The notes under the pieces: model-generated
Seen by the model: only the letters and a program-made list of their open reading frames with translations
The model's database searches: none
Told to the model about the DNA's origin: nothing
Assembly (NCBI RefSeq): GCF_000524195.1
Contig: NW_020170396.1
Coordinates: forward strand, 67,620-131,619
Reading direction: 5' to 3'
DNA from: Echinococcus granulosus
Lineage: Eukaryota > Platyhelminthes > Cestoda > Cyclophyllidea > Taeniidae
DNA length: 64,000 nt
Part shown: one piece after another, positions 26,065 through 39,914 of the stretch
How the letters are laid out: each line of letters opens with the position of its first letter
How positions within the stretch are numbered: position 1 is the first letter of the stretch
Program-made: the position numbers and the translations under genes

Positions 26065-29000
26065 TCTCCTGACCCATCTTTACCCTTTGTACATATCCCT
26101 CTTCCCCATCAGGCAGTAATATCAAGAGTATTTTAGCCTATGTGTCTACTCTACTTGTGTACAGTTTTTTGTGTATGCGTGTTGTTGGAGCAGAAGGGAA
26201 GGGGCGATATCTCCCACCTTCCTCTTTTCCCCCTCCCCCCGCCTCCTTCTTATCGCGTGACGCCACTCGCCTAGCCAAACTACAATCATGTCTGTACACA
26301 TTTTTCTTCTCTTACTTCTCCTCTCTCTATATTTTTTCCCTATCTATTTCTCTATTTACAAAATTATTAATATATATACATAAACGTATTGCCTGCATAT
26401 ACGCATATGCGTGTGTGTAATTTGTGAACCTCGTGGTTTTACTTTTTTCTGTTTTTGTGTGGAATCATTTCTGGTTGGTGCATCGTAAAAAAGATTTTTT
26501 TGGGGGAAATAGAATTGTCGGTGGATTTGCTTGCACTTTAAGAAGTTTGTGCCTCCGTGAAGTGAGGATCTACTACAATCTGGTATTACAAACGTGAAAG
26601 TCAGTAGTACCTCCAAATGCGACGAACGCATTTGGTGCTCCCACTTGTCACCCAATAGGAGGGTCACATGTGTTTTTGAGTGTCCACACCTCTTTAGTCT
26701 CCATGATATACTCGCAGTAAGGAAGTAGGGCGGATCCTACCCATGGTACAGCCTCAGCACACTCGGCGTCGATTGTCATCCAGCGCAACAATACTTTGGA
26801 ATATTTATGACAGCTGGCACGTGACTCGTTGTGTGTTAAGCTAGCTACTTGAGTACATACTTCTGAAAGCAGAACTTTTGAAGTATTTGGAAGGATGCGT
26901 TTAGAGTACTTGCCGGGACGAGACGTGGAATTTTCCAATTTGAGTCGGAGCAGATTCCACCCGCCTCTTCTTCCACGCCGGGAATACTTTGTACGCAGGT
27001 AGCATTTCACAAGAAGAATTGCTCATAACTAAAATTCATTTGGTAGAATTTAAGAATTTTGGCGATTTTCGAGGGCCATCACCCTGGCAGTTGAGTCAGT
27101 CTTGGGTCGTTGCCTCATGGTGATCGCCGTTCTCTCATTATTTTTCTTCTGTTGGCATTAAAGTCCAACAAGGCCTTGAAAGTTATGCACAATTTAAATT
27201 AAAATTGGAAATGTTATGAGGATAAAGTAATAAAATTAGTTGAGCCAAACCTACAGGGGGCTTCAGAGCCCACCATCTCTCGTACTAAATTAATTAACCA
27301 TTCCAAAACAGTTATCTCCACTTAACAGATCAAAATTGGGTCTCGCATTGTTGCAAACAGAACTGGATTAGGGTGTTCCCTCAATCATTGCCATCTCCTG
27401 CACGATCCTTGCCTTTTGAGTGTCGCGTTAGGTGGAACCCAGGCACTTCCGCTACAGCTAACCAGTCTAGGCTAGCTTGTAAACAGACAGACCACCTGTA
27501 CCCCTAGCTTGAACGGATACCAGCCAAGAATGCAACCAGACGTGTCCAATTGACCAGTCCCAGTTGCCCTTCATCTTGTTCACACTTTTGGCACAAGCCA
27601 GCAACGACCTTGGGGCTCAACCAATCAGACGGCGGCAGTATCTCGACCAATGGCCTGGGTGCAAAAGTTGGTCGTTTGCAAATTGCGTCATCCAGTAGCG
27701 TAAATTGAGGGCTCCACACTTTGGTACATTTAGTTGACTACAAGTTAAATCACACACACGTTCACCCGCAACTGCGCACACAACAAGGTAGTCACAACAC
27801 CCATAGTGTACAAACAACGTACTCACTGCGTGGTGCCATAGTAACCCCACATTCAGGCCTGCATTCTTACGTGAGTGCGTGAGTGAGTGTGACCTAGGGC
27901 GCATTGCAGACCACTGTCATCGATTAGTTTACCGTTGTGGTAACGCTGAGCGCAACGTCTCGAATTGAAAAAACAATCCACATTTGAAATTTGGCAAGTA
28001 CTGAAGCTATATTTTTTATTTTGTATTTCACATGATGATCTACCGAGAAGTCGAGAGAAAACTCTTGTGACGAGTACTGATGGAAGTGAGTACTTTTACT
28101 TGACAAGATCGTGATTAACAGTGTCTGGTTTATATGCCACGAGGGTCTTGAGTTGCCTTGCTAGTAAATGAGTCTAGTGGTTACTCTCACCACGGATGCA
28201 GCACATACACGGTCTTAACGTCTATGGAGGTTTCAATGATAGCTGAATTACCATTGGAGCACACCAGTACGGCTTGCAAGGGGGTAGATGAAACGTAATT
28301 AGCATTTCATTATACACAAGACACGATTAAATTTCTCCGCATGAATTAGTAAAATCACACACGCAAATACACACACTGGGTACAAATGTGTGTGCTAGCA
28401 CCTCCCTTCCAGTCGAATGATTGGTTAGCTTGACGATGCACAGCCGAAGGCGTAGCGGGTGGGTCGTCCAGGCGTTCCGAGAGTAGACACTTGTTTGGCA
28501 CTTAATTATACAAACATGTGTTAGAAAAGACCTTGACATTTAGCCTAAAGCACAAATTTCCCCCGCAGAACCAACTATTTGACAACTCCAGCCAACGCTT
28601 GGCGTCCTCTATCGGTGTGCGTGTGTCCGAAATGGAATACAAACTGTGCGCAGTCACCATCCCTTATTCTACAGCGGAATGTAGCTTTTCCTTTTCCCAA
28701 ATTCTTTTTTTTCTGAGGAAATTAGTTGGTGCATTTAATAATCCCTGCTGATGATTTGCTGGTAGCATTCCGACGGGTTGGGAGGCTATAGGCATGCCAC
28801 CAAGATGGTAGCTATTCCTCAGTAGATCTGCACTGCTAACCACGGAAGGGTTTTATGATTAAAGAAAGTATTTTATGCGAATTGCATAATACGTGCCTAG
28901 ACGATTGACAATAACAACGGCAGTAGGGGCTACTTTTTTATATACAGATGAGAACTCTGACAGCCTCAAAGGAGAACCAGCTTCAAGTTTATTGACTTGT

Positions 29001-32000
29001 CCAGCATCTGTGGTTTGCTTTTGCGAATGACAGCTAACTACATCCATTTTCAGATAAATTTATCCACTTATTTTAGAACGAATTCCAGCATCTAGCCATG
29101 ATCTGCCACACGATCGCTTCAATCACGACATTCATCTTTCACGTCCTCTCAAGTGGGATAAGGCTTCAACTGGTCTGCATCGCTACAATTCGCAGCACAC
29201 CTCAAATTACGGCCTGTGTTTGAAATACACACACTCACGAGCGAACACAAGGCCTCAAAATCAAATAACAAGCCGCTAACGCCTAAACTACGAAGTTAAG
29301 CCTTCCAGTAATATTTAAGGAGTGAGTAAATATTGAGGAGAAACCCATCTGCGCAATACCACGAATGGAGGGAGGCTAGAAGTAGTAAGATGAGCGTGTT
29401 TTGCCATCTGTAAGGGAGTTGGGTATGACTCACCCAAACCCCCTACCTCGCCCTCAACAGTCACCTCGACTACAACGCGCAGTCACCGCGTTGTCTTCCC
29501 TCCGAGGCTTGCGCACACCCGCGTTCCCACGTAGGCCTGCACACCCAAAACAGCACATGCGTAGGTATGTGGGGTGAACTCGGCACCACTTCATGTTGCA
29601 GAACAACAACCACAACGAGTACACACTCCTGACACCACGCAATGCAAAATGAAAACTGACAACTAGGACTGTAAAAAAACTACGGGAATGAGGCTGCCTC
29701 TGATAGTGCAACCTGGGAATGCCAAAGCGTAATTTTATATCCTCCATTTCAACTTCTCAAAGGCACTTATTTCGGCTCCACACTTATCGCCATGGCAACC
29801 TGGGCGGAACACCACACCGAAGGAAAGAATTGCCTTCTAGAGGGAGGCATTGAGTGGCTGGGTGACGCCCGTTCGGAAAGAAGATGACTCATCGTACGTA
29901 GGCTTGTGGTTGCCGGGGTTTAGGTGATTCTAACCTGCTAAACGCGCAATTCTTGGCAAATCCACAATGTGGGCCCTGTAGAACACCCCCCCACAACTGC
30001 AATTTGGCGCAAAGACGACACGTACCGCCGCCATAGAATCGCTGCTTAGTCAAAACACCTGCACACGCCCACGGGATTCGCGCCAAACACACATTACGAA
30101 GCATAATGAAAGCACACAATTAGTTAGGAGATCAGCAAAGAATGAGACCAGGACTGCTGCGCAGAAATAATGTGTGCTTTGGCACAAGTACGCACCATCC
30201 CACCATTGGCTTCTACCACGAGTGGTTTTGACAGCGCACGTAGAGACTTTATTTGAAGTGAATGAGTTGGATAACTTGCCCAGATTACCACGTGACGACG
30301 ACTGAACACGCGCCACGAAGCGGAAATGGAAGTGTGTGTGCTCGATCGTCCATGCGGATGACCTTGAAGTGATTGGCTGATTGACCACTGCGCTACTTCT
30401 AACCTCAACGAATCACGCAAAGGTAAGAAAAGTGGGCAGAGAGGACGCAGAAATATTGCTTTATTCAAGTTCTAAAATTGAATTTAGAGGGCATCCAAAA
30501 ACAAAATAATTTGTTTTAAATTGGCTTAAATTGAGACAAGTTTCTTTTCCACTTTCTGCAGCGTGTATGACAGATGAATGGTTAAAGCTAGACCATTTAT
30601 GACAGTCAGGCTACTTTATCCTAATTTAAACTATTATAAAATTGCGCTTTACGGAGAGAGATTATTATCAGGAAATGACCACAGTCAGAAATAACACTAA
30701 CTGATCGACGCGAGTAGAACATTTGTTATGTCCTGGTGTAAACGGAGGCTGTCGCTTTGTTTCCCATTTCAGCAACCAATGAGCGCAGGGCTTTGACCCC
30801 ACCGGTTAAAATGAACTCGGAAATTCGACATTGACACTCTTGTCAATCAACCGACAAAACTCATTAAAATTGCTGATATCCCCAAAACTTAGCAAACCTC
30901 TAGCAAAAGAAATATTTTTGCCTTCTGTTGCAAGGGTGCAATCGCACAAAGTGACATGCATACACGGTAGTGCCATTTGATGAAACATGCAATCTATTCC
31001 CAATAATTTGGAAGTTTACACACACACACACACACGCAGCGGTGGTAGTGGTATGCTTCACGTGCCAACTCTCCAACGTGGCATTGTTCCCACGGGTAAT
31101 AAAGTGGCTCTGACTACTTGCACTTTTCCGCCGAAAGATATTTGCGGATAGTCAAGACAGGCCACAGAAAAGTGGGCCAAGGTCAGAAAGAGGATGTGCT
31201 TCAGTGATAGCTGCGGGGGTGAACCATCCTCACTTGGAGGGAAAATGTGTGCAAGCTACTACGAAAAAAACAAACAGATTCTTTCACTTTGGCATCTAGG
31301 CTATGTACCAATAAACGGCTTGTTGGGCTTAAAAAAGATGCTACAATGTCATTACAATTGGAATATATGTATTTTGTGCGTGCGTTCAAATATCAAATTC
31401 TTTGGAGAATTCAGCCCCCAAATCAAAAGCAGAAGGATCACGTGATGTCTGGATTTAGCGTTAAATTTTAGGCAAAAATATCGCCACCACAACCAATTCA
31501 GACGTGATCGCTTTTCAGATATTCCCAGAATAACGTGCATGTAGCAGTAAGTTGTTTTGCTAAAGTGAAATGAGCCAATGGGAGCAGAGGTGTTGCGCTG
31601 GCAAGGCAGGACCAGCAAGTACAGACTTTTGACCAATCCATACTAAATGTACGCAAAGCGCGTTTATTTTTTAAGCAAATACAACAGCCCAACTTGGATA
31701 ATACACGACTGGTTGCCAGAGAGACCAAAGTAGTAAAACAATCCTTGTAATAAGTTGAATGAGGACCTTAGCAACAGAGAGGCCGTGCCAGAAGTGTATG
31801 CATGGGATCGTAACACTGAGCTCACATTCATTGCTTAGAGAGTGACAACCATAAACGAAGGTGTAATGTGTTTCACACACTGCCATTTTATTGCAAAAGC
31901 ATTTGTTAATATAGAACTTGATGTCGTTTAAAAATATTATGATAGAAAGTGGTATAAAACAGTTGTTAAATCTCCTATGCTGGCTTAATGTTTTAAGCAA

Positions 32001-32546
32001 TTTGAATCAAAGGCATGGTCATTCCAAATTGCCTAAAGGCAAAAAAATGCCATTTATGCGACTATAAAAGTATAATTATTTATCTTGTAGCTCAGTAAGT
32101 GGCAAAAAGACAATCAGCGAGAAGATGAGAGATCGTAGACAAATCTGGACATTTTAACAACGCCATCCTGCAAACTCACCGAAAAGTCACACAAAAGGAA
32201 CACGCTTATTAAAGGCAACCATTTTTAGATATCGTAAAATAATAATCTTGCATTGAAATGATAAAAGCCCTAAAATTAGTTTGTTGTTCTTTTAGGTCTT
32301 TTAGAAATAGACCAATACGTCATGTTAGGACACTAATTTAGCAAAGTTGGCAATCAAAATTTAAAACCTGATGCTGAAAACGACAATGTGGCCAAAAAAG
32401 CCATATAGAGAAAAAATTAGACCGGACCTAATATAGCGCTGATAGATTCTTGACCTCTACTTTTAAGGTCGTTCCCTCTGTATCCCTTTTAACTTACACT
32501 TTCACTAGAAACACGCAGTGCGAGACGCAGGATTTTGTTGAGCTTG
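26065..32546. other. Gap between SPEN and NOP9
   Basis: The stretch begins with the SPEN 3' UTR (no clear AATAAA seen close to the stop) and ends with the NOP9 promoter and 5' leader. I find no exon with a recognisable domain on either strand. There is an AC microsatellite at 31018-31035. The part at 29400-30470 is GC-richer but only yields short cysteine-rich open frames without any domain. Confidence 0.5.
31018..31035 (+). repeat. (AC)n microsatellite
   Basis: Nine uninterrupted AC units in the SPEN-NOP9 gap. Confidence 0.95.
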
Positions 32547-35500
32547 ATGGCTCCTAGGCACACTGATCTCCGCAAAGTAAGGTATTTCGAAGATAGAGCA
32601 GAATTTTTGCTACGCAAATGCAAGCCAGAAGATAAGAGTAAGTACTTTGCACGTTCATTTCAAGACTCATTGTTTGTATCAAGTGTCTTGCTGTAGTTAT
32701 TTAGCAGTCGCTATTTCGCCCTAGAAGATTGTTTTAAACAACAAAAACGTTTGACAATGTGGTTACTTTCGTTATACTGAGTAAAAGATGAGCTGCATCT
32801 GCAACAGTAGTAATCCATTTTCTTCTCAGCCGACTTTGTGCTGCAAACATTTCTTGAACTCAGCAAGGATGGTTGGTCTGTCTGTACCAACGGAAGAGTC
32901 GCTGCAAGTGTGGAGAAGATGGTGCCGTTTGCATCAGCGGAAGCAACTGGCTGCCTGTTGAAGGTCTTCACAAAGGAACTAGAGCCCCTTTTCAGCACCA
33001 AATTTGCACATCACGTCCTTCACGCTGCTCTTCGGCACTGTACCTCTCAGCCAGATCTTCGTCAAGATGAACTCATTTCCTCTTGTATCATTGACTATCT
33101 CGACTTCATGTGGGATAATTATGCCATTTTTCTACAACAGTCTCATGCCTCACCAGCTCTACGCGTTTACCTTCAACTTCTCTCCGGAGTAAACATTCCA
33201 AAATCTCCTCATACGGGGCTCTATGAGGTGGATAAAGTCACTCTTACTGATCCACTTGATCCTACCTCCTCCGATCGGATCACTGACCTGACCAATCAGT
33301 TCCTTCTCTCGGAGTCGTTTAATGCCTTCGTTGTGGACCCCATGTCTGGTGCTTTTCTGCAAACCCTGATCATTGTCTGCTGGAAGCGGTTGGAAAAGGA
33401 TTTTGAGGCGATTTGTTCGAATATTTTGCGCAGGTCACAACTCTTGAAAGCATCTGATGATGCGGAGGTTCTGAAGTTGGATGAAAAACGCGAGATTCGG
33501 TATGTCTAAGTAAACTTTTGGCTCCCTTGGTGGTGCGATTACCAAATTTATTCCTAAAATCGTGATGTATTTATCCAAGCCGATGTCGTTAGACAATTAA
33601 ATATCCAACGTCAAGTTTTAACTCGAACGTCATACTCCCCAACAATACTTTCCAAGATTTAGTTTAGGCAGTAGTTTCTGAATAAAGTGGCATGCCTCTT
33701 GCCTTAATTCGTAACTAAGATATTAAAATCCCCACCTAGAACTCGACTCAAACCACCTCAAGCATTACGAACTCTTAATTATTACCATACAAAGCCTCCA
33801 GCTACTCGTATGACTTCCTTATCTTGTCATTTTGTTCATAATGATAGCTTTTTTGGAACGGTGACCACATCAAGACTTGATACTGAGATTTTACTCGTAG
33901 TTTAGCTTTGATGTACTCACAATTTTCGATGCAGCTTATTCACGTCCTTTTTACTCATCATGCTCACCTATTGAGTTAGCTCTTTTGGGATACTTTAAGA
34001 AGTTTTGTTATTGCGGTTCTGAACCTGAATAAGACAGTCTATGCATTCCTTAATTAGCCATACCCTCCCTACTTGTATGATTTCGTTATATTTTGAGCTG
34101 TCTACTGCTTCTATTGTGAACAAATTTAGCTTATGTCTCGTGCTCAGGAGCAAAAGAAGTATCTGAACTGACTCATGGTTTTGGAAATTTGTTACAACTG
34201 AAAACCCCAAATCATAAACACATATATATTTACAATCGCCCAAACGCCATGAGTATTTTCTTGAAGTTACATGCCTTATAACCCAATGGAAATTTTGAAG
34301 TGTTAGTGCTGACGCCTATTAAAGGTTATCTGTACCATACAGTGTCATCAAATTAACATATCGGGATATTTTTTGCCACTAGCCTTCCAATGGGATTCTC
34401 CCACCCCGTAGCGGTATTTTTCATGGAGACACTAATTAGCCTCCTTCCGGGGCGTTTGCTTCGGAAATTTCTACACAACCACCTTCTCACCATGCCGTCA
34501 TTGTCAGAAGGCAGCACCACCGAAGTATCGGTCGTCTCTGCACTGGCAGGTCACGAAAACGCATGCCGAGTGCTGCGCGCTACTATCCGAGCGGTGAGGC
34601 GAGCCTCCGATCTAAAAGAAATAATGTCGGCCCTCCAATTGCCTGGAATTGGTGAGACAGGGACAGGTCTGAGGGTGGCTCTCGACTCCGGTCAACATTA
34701 CCTCCTCATCGCACTGGCCGAAGCGTGTCGTCGGTGCAGTGGGACCAGTGCGGAGGCCGTTCAGGCTACGTGTGAGAAGGTAGGTAATTCGAATTGGCAT
34801 TGATGATGTTTTTGCCTCTTGTAAAGATTCTCCTGGAGGCATTCGAATATGTCCCAAAGACCAAAGCTAACGATCAGCTAATCAAATCAATTGTCCGCTT
34901 GAAGAGGCAGCCTGAACTCAAGACTAGCAGTGACGGAGAGGAGGAAGAGAAGAAACCACCAGGTACCCGCAGACTTCCTAATGCTATACTCCATTCCTGC
35001 TTATTCATGATTCGCTTCCTCTCACCCCAGTTACTTTCAGTTCATACACAATATCCATCGTCTTAGTCCTAGATCAGACTTCCAAATTGATGTGATCCGT
35101 TTTTGTAATTTTGATTGGCTACCCTATTGAAACGTTCTTCCCTTTTCGTGTTTTTTTTTGCCAAACCGAGTTAGTCAATCAACTTGTGTTTTGGGCTGTC
35201 TGTGTTACTGGTTGACTCTTCACGACAAAACTCGTGTATACGATAACAGTTTCTTCAATTCGACCATGGTTTTAAGATAATTCCTCTGCAAAGACCGATA
35301 ACAAATCTAAATACAACTTCAAAACTGACCACAATCATACTGGAATGGTGGTTGAATAATCGCCCTGAGTTTGGGCATCTTCAATAGGTGTCTTCCTTTT
35401 ATTCCATTTTAGTGAAGTAGCTAGCTTAGCACTTCAAACTGAAGCCTTCCAATCAAGCATCAGCGAAAGCAATATTGTTCTCCACAACGAACAGACCAAT

Positions 35501-37158
35501 ATGGGATGAAGAATCATCACACAAAGAGAATCACTTGCTAATATTTTTCATAGTTTTGCAACTCTGATCCATCTGGTGGTGGTTGCCTATTGAAAGAACT
35601 GTGACAGCAGAATTTAGATACACAGTGCTTCAATGAATTCTCTTATACCACAGCTAAAGCACCTGGTTATTCATCGCACCACAACCCGGTTAGGGTACAA
35701 GTGCCAAATATGGTCTTCAGGAGGAGGGTTCAAGTAGATTTGGCACTGCTGGCCCAAAGCGGCAATTAGAAGCAACTCAAAGACATTCCAGCAATGGCTA
35801 GAAGCTTGAGGTCCAAATGGGACAATTCACCCCTAACAGTCGGCAACTGGATGAGATATGTGAACTAGCAGATGGTGATTTCTTTTATTCTAGCTTTCCG
35901 ACTCTCCTATAATGCTCCAACAAGCAGTAGGAAGGCTTGGGGAAATAACTATGGTCGTTGTGCCATACCGCCGAGCGGAGGTATAACCCAAGCAGACTGA
36001 AGAGTTTTGCAATTAAATACACGGTTAAACAAAGTCTCACATTACTGTATCATTTCAAGATGTCGTAAATACTTTTACATTAGTTGCATCTATTTCGAAG
36101 ATTTTTTTATTCAACAAACTTAATTTAGCGACGGAGTGCAAGTTGGCGGGTTGCTTGCTGGCTGAGGAGGTGTTGAGTTTCACCCATCACCGTCCAACTC
36201 GCCTGGCCATCAGCCTAGCCAGCCTGCCAGCTGCTGAAATGGTCGCGTGGGCGCGCAATCATATGTTGCATCGGGTCATTGAGTCTGCCCTCCTCTCGCC
36301 CTCCGTGCCGGAGCAGAGGAAGCTTCAAATCTTTGCATGTCTCAAGGTGAGCTCCTCTTCCTTTTATTTTCCCCAAATTTGCCTTTTTGAAAAGGAGATT
36401 TAAAGGGATGAACTTTTAATGTTGAAACTTTCAAATTATAATGTTTAATTGATTACAAGTATTTTTTGCTTGAACTTGTACGCGAAAGTAGCGGTATTCC
36501 AGCTGATTTATCCTACAAGCTCAAGTTCCTTTTCTCTCTCCGCAATCAAGTAGGTTTTCCGTTCACATGAAATATATTTTTTCATCTTTACGTAAAAGTA
36601 AAAGGATGGGTACTACTTCATTTCTCCCCTTATGAGGAATAGCAGAGGTGCGAATGATCTAATTTTAAGATAAAAGATAAAGATAGAGAGCAATAGTATT
36701 TCCGCCACATGAATTAAACTTTTTATAGTAGTTTAAGGGATGTAAATTATAATTTATCTACCTCCCTATCTCAGCCACAATTGGGTACCTTAGCCATGGA
36801 CCAATCAGGCAGCCGGGTGGTTGAGGCCCTATGGCGCAGCTCAGAAGCCTCCGCGTCGAAGCCATCCACGGGAAAAGAGATGTTATCGTTGCGTGAGGAG
36901 ATTGCGCGGTGTTTGGCACCTTTGGCTGACCGTTTGGCGGGTGCAAAGTTTGGCAGATTTGTGGAGAATTTAGTCGCCTCTGCTGTCTACCGCACGAATC
37001 CACAACGATGGCGACAGGTTAAGTTGGCCGAGGCTAGCACCAACACCACTAAGGCTAAGGAACAGACGGCGGGAGGATTGGGCAGTTCAGTGAAGCGACG
37101 TCAATCACAAACGGACTTGCAGAAGCGTGAACATTTGGCCAAGAAACAGAAGCACTGA
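32547..37158 (+). CDS. NOP9: Nucleolar protein 9 (pumilio-repeat RNA-binding protein)
   Basis: Six exons join in phase: 32547-32637, 32830-33499, 34383-34779, 34827-34962, 36129-36346, 36775-37158. The product is 631 aa; human NOP9 is about 636. The start is MAPRHTDLRKVRYFEDRAEF, and exon 2 continues with FLELSKDGWSVCTN and a pumilio-type helix pair with FAHHVLHAALRHC. Further repeats read PMGFSHPVAVFFMETLI, LLAEEVLSFTHH and LAMDQSGSRVVEALW, the N/QxGSRVV-like helix typical of Puf repeats. The C-terminus is basic (SVKRRQSQTDLQKREHLAKK), which suits nucleolar targeting. Known role: NOP9 binds pre-rRNA around ITS1 and controls Nob1 cleavage during small-subunit maturation. Exon 4 ends in an acidic EEEEKK stretch. 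Identification rests on overall match, length and repeat pattern; individual RNA-contact residues were not assigned. Confidence 0.9.
35965..35984. repeat. Short near-perfect palindrome in NOP9 intron 4
   Basis: ATACCGCCGAGCGGAGGTAT pairs with itself except for one G/A mismatch around a two-base centre. It could form a small hairpin. No function is implied. Confidence 0.6.
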
Positions 37159-37464
37159 GGCGCAGATGTGTTGGTATGTTGTATATAAATTGAAAAAACT
37201 GTGCCATATAGCAATCTCTTTCCTGATCTAAAATAAGGCCTTTTGGAGGGTGAAATTCACGAGAGGCTAAATTTTGCTATTTCAGATTAAAAATACTTGG
37301 TATTTCCATATTTTTCCGAACGGTGAGGCGATATAGATGTCTGTTAATCGATTGGTATAGAAGTGGTTAGGACTCATTTTTTTGATGAAATGACTCTTGC
37401 ATTTAGTGGGCAAGAAATTTTATTAATTGCTGTTAGTTGAAGGGGTTCTCTGCCAAAAAAAACT

Positions 37465-37470
37465 AATAAA
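37465..37470 (+). terminator. Candidate NOP9 polyadenylation signal
   Basis: The first exact AATAAA on the plus strand after the NOP9 stop lies about 310 nt downstream. No downstream-element evidence was examined. Confidence 0.4.
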
Positions 37471-37859
37471 AATGTTAGGATTATACTGTCATTACTGAGA
37501 AGTGGAATGGACAAATCCGTATTTGTCATTATTACTGGAATTAGTGGACACTGTCTCTACAAGAAATCATTAAGGAGCTAGGTATTGAGTAACGGACATC
37601 GGCTTGTATGTAAAATGGATGGTCTTGATCCACATTCTCACAATTAGGAGGAATGACACGAGAATGTAAAGTACAAGGATCCATTTAATGTTTGGGGGTT
37701 GGGCTTAAAAAAAGAAATTCAAACTTTTGAAACAAACCTCTAGAGTGGGGCAATGAGCTCGTTTGTCTGGAACTGTAGACATCTCCGGTATCTTCCTCCG
37801 TAAAGATGAAGCTAGTAACTACGATTTATCGTTCAGCCTCTTTACTTATCTTAATGCCA

Positions 37860-39720
37860 TCGTGGCCGATAGAACGGCTGAACCGGGATCAGTTTTTCCT
37901 GGTGAAAACAAGATTTACAGGTGGAAGGTTGCTGGTTTCTTAGTGTGCTACGACCCTGGTGCCTTACCCAGGTGTCATAACTGATCCGAATGTCTAATAG
38001 AGCCTTTCTGGATTTGCTCCAAATTTAAACAACGATCCGCAGGTAGGATCCTGGGTGATAGTCTGTGGAGTAGACATCAATGTCTGTTTGAAATTAAGCT
38101 GAGGTTTCCTGTAAACGCTCTTTGGAGTCACTTTTGTGCTTTTTGAACCATCTCTCTGTTGACCGGACGAAGCCTACAGCCCATTAGCGCCTCGGCCATT
38201 GGTTTGTGGTTTTGAACGGAACCGTTTAGAGGTGTTCAATGTACCAGTAAGAACTTAGGGTTCCGGTAGTTGGCCCTTTCCATAGTAACTGGTGGCTCAA
38301 TTAAGGTGGAAGTCTTCATGTTCTTGGTCCCAGGATGTTGATTGCTAGGAGGTGGTTGAATTGATTGAACTGATGGAGAGCATGGACTTCAGGACGAGGT
38401 ACGAGACGCTACGATTGGTTCGACAAAAGAGAGGTTAATGGGTAATCGTGGTTCCCCTGGCTGAGGCCAAGATGTCAAAGGGACTTTTTGAGGGTTCTTT
38501 GCTACTCATTGGTAGTAATGACAGCTTCTGACGAACTCGACAATATCTTCGTCCATGGGCGGCTAATAGGCCAAAATTCTGGTTATGGATTGACACCAGT
38601 ATTTCCAGTGAGGAAGTTGTGCAGTTACCTCAGATACAATGACTTGAGCAAGAAAATACGATTACCAACACGATGATGGTTCGTGATGGTGTAAAAGGGG
38701 TTTGAAGTCATCGGTAGGTGAGCGATGCGGGCACTTACTCTCGACAAATCGCAGTAGGACTGTGTCGCCTTTTGAAGGTCGTCAGCTGTCGCTGTGAGAG
38801 TACAGACAGTGTGAGTCCTTGACACAAAGTATCGCAAACACAAAACCTTCGTTGGCCGCTGAGTATTCGTTGATGAGATGTGGGAGAGCATTTGTTTTGT
38901 CAAAGTCTTCTGTGCGACGGTATTGAATGGTGAAATCGTGGCCCAGCATTTTGAGTGTCTAGCAATGGAGTCGATTTGCTGAATGTGCTGAAATGTCTGG
39001 TAGAATGGTGGTAACCAGCTGCTGGAAACTAGCTAGGGTAATCAACTTCGAGAAGCAGATGGTTGTGATTGTGATTAGGTATTCATGACACTTCGATACG
39101 ACTTTGATCTTTAAACAGCCATCAGAAAATTTTACTTTGACAAAGAATTCTCAATTGTTTTGTGTTATGAACAGGTCAGTGGGAACAGGACGCATTGGCT
39201 TTCCCTGAATGCAACCTTGTGATTAGTTGAAAAATTAGCATAGATTCTGACTGATCCATTGAAGTTCCTATCCACTGCAATAGGGTCTATTCACGTGGAA
39301 TGGGCAGAACAAGTTAGAATACTTCCGTACACAAACCTTTGAATTGCCGCATTCATTTGAAAGTGTGAGACATAAGAAACCTGTTCCTTAAAGCCGAATA
39401 ATCATGTGGCACCGGACGATCTGCGTCGTACGACAACGAATCCGGTACAGGTCCAGCTGATCAAACCATTCACGATCAAGTAAGTTGAGGTTAAGTTTGG
39501 TGATGTGGTACGTTCCGACGAGCGATAAGTCGCGCAGGAAAGCGGGACTGTAGCTGTCTAGAAAGTTTCAGATGACCTTCACAAGCACCAATGGAGGAGG
39601 CCCTAGCGGTTTGATGGATTGATGGCTCAACGAGGCGACTCCGTAGCGATGATATTAGTGGATGGCGTTTTCTACTACAGCCCAGAGGACAATGCCACAT
39701 TTGACCTGTGTTTTGAACAG
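37860..39720 (-). mobile_element. Ty3/gypsy-type retrotransposon remnant, pol part, broken
   Basis: Read on the minus strand in several frames with stops, this region shows pol pieces in the expected order. A protease-to-RT link lies near 39700-39420, with KLNLNLLDREWFDQLDL. Reverse transcriptase pieces lie near 39300-39010, with IRIYANFSTN and SKVKFSDGCLKIKV. An RNase H end lies near 38955-38865, with HDFTIQYRRTEDFDKTNAL. An integrase zinc-finger piece lies near 38600-38455, with DEDIVEFVRSCHYYQ. The integrase end lies near 38270-37900, with AEALMGCRLRPVN and STDYHPGSYL. The middle of RT through most of RNase H is deleted. I saw no LTRs. Many stops and frame changes mean it is dead. Limits are approximate. 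Confidence 0.75.
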
Positions 39721-39914
39721 TACAAGATCCTGTTCGACATCGATCTTGGGGAGTCTATTTTTGTCAGTGTTGAAATATAATACTACCGCGGGATCCAAGA
39801 CAACACACGAGACAACACTTTGAGGGTAGGCTGGCGCATTCATTATTCCGCAGAAATGCCTAAACTGATCATGCATGGGACCAGCTTTTTCGTGATCCAC
39901 CTTAGGAGCATGAA

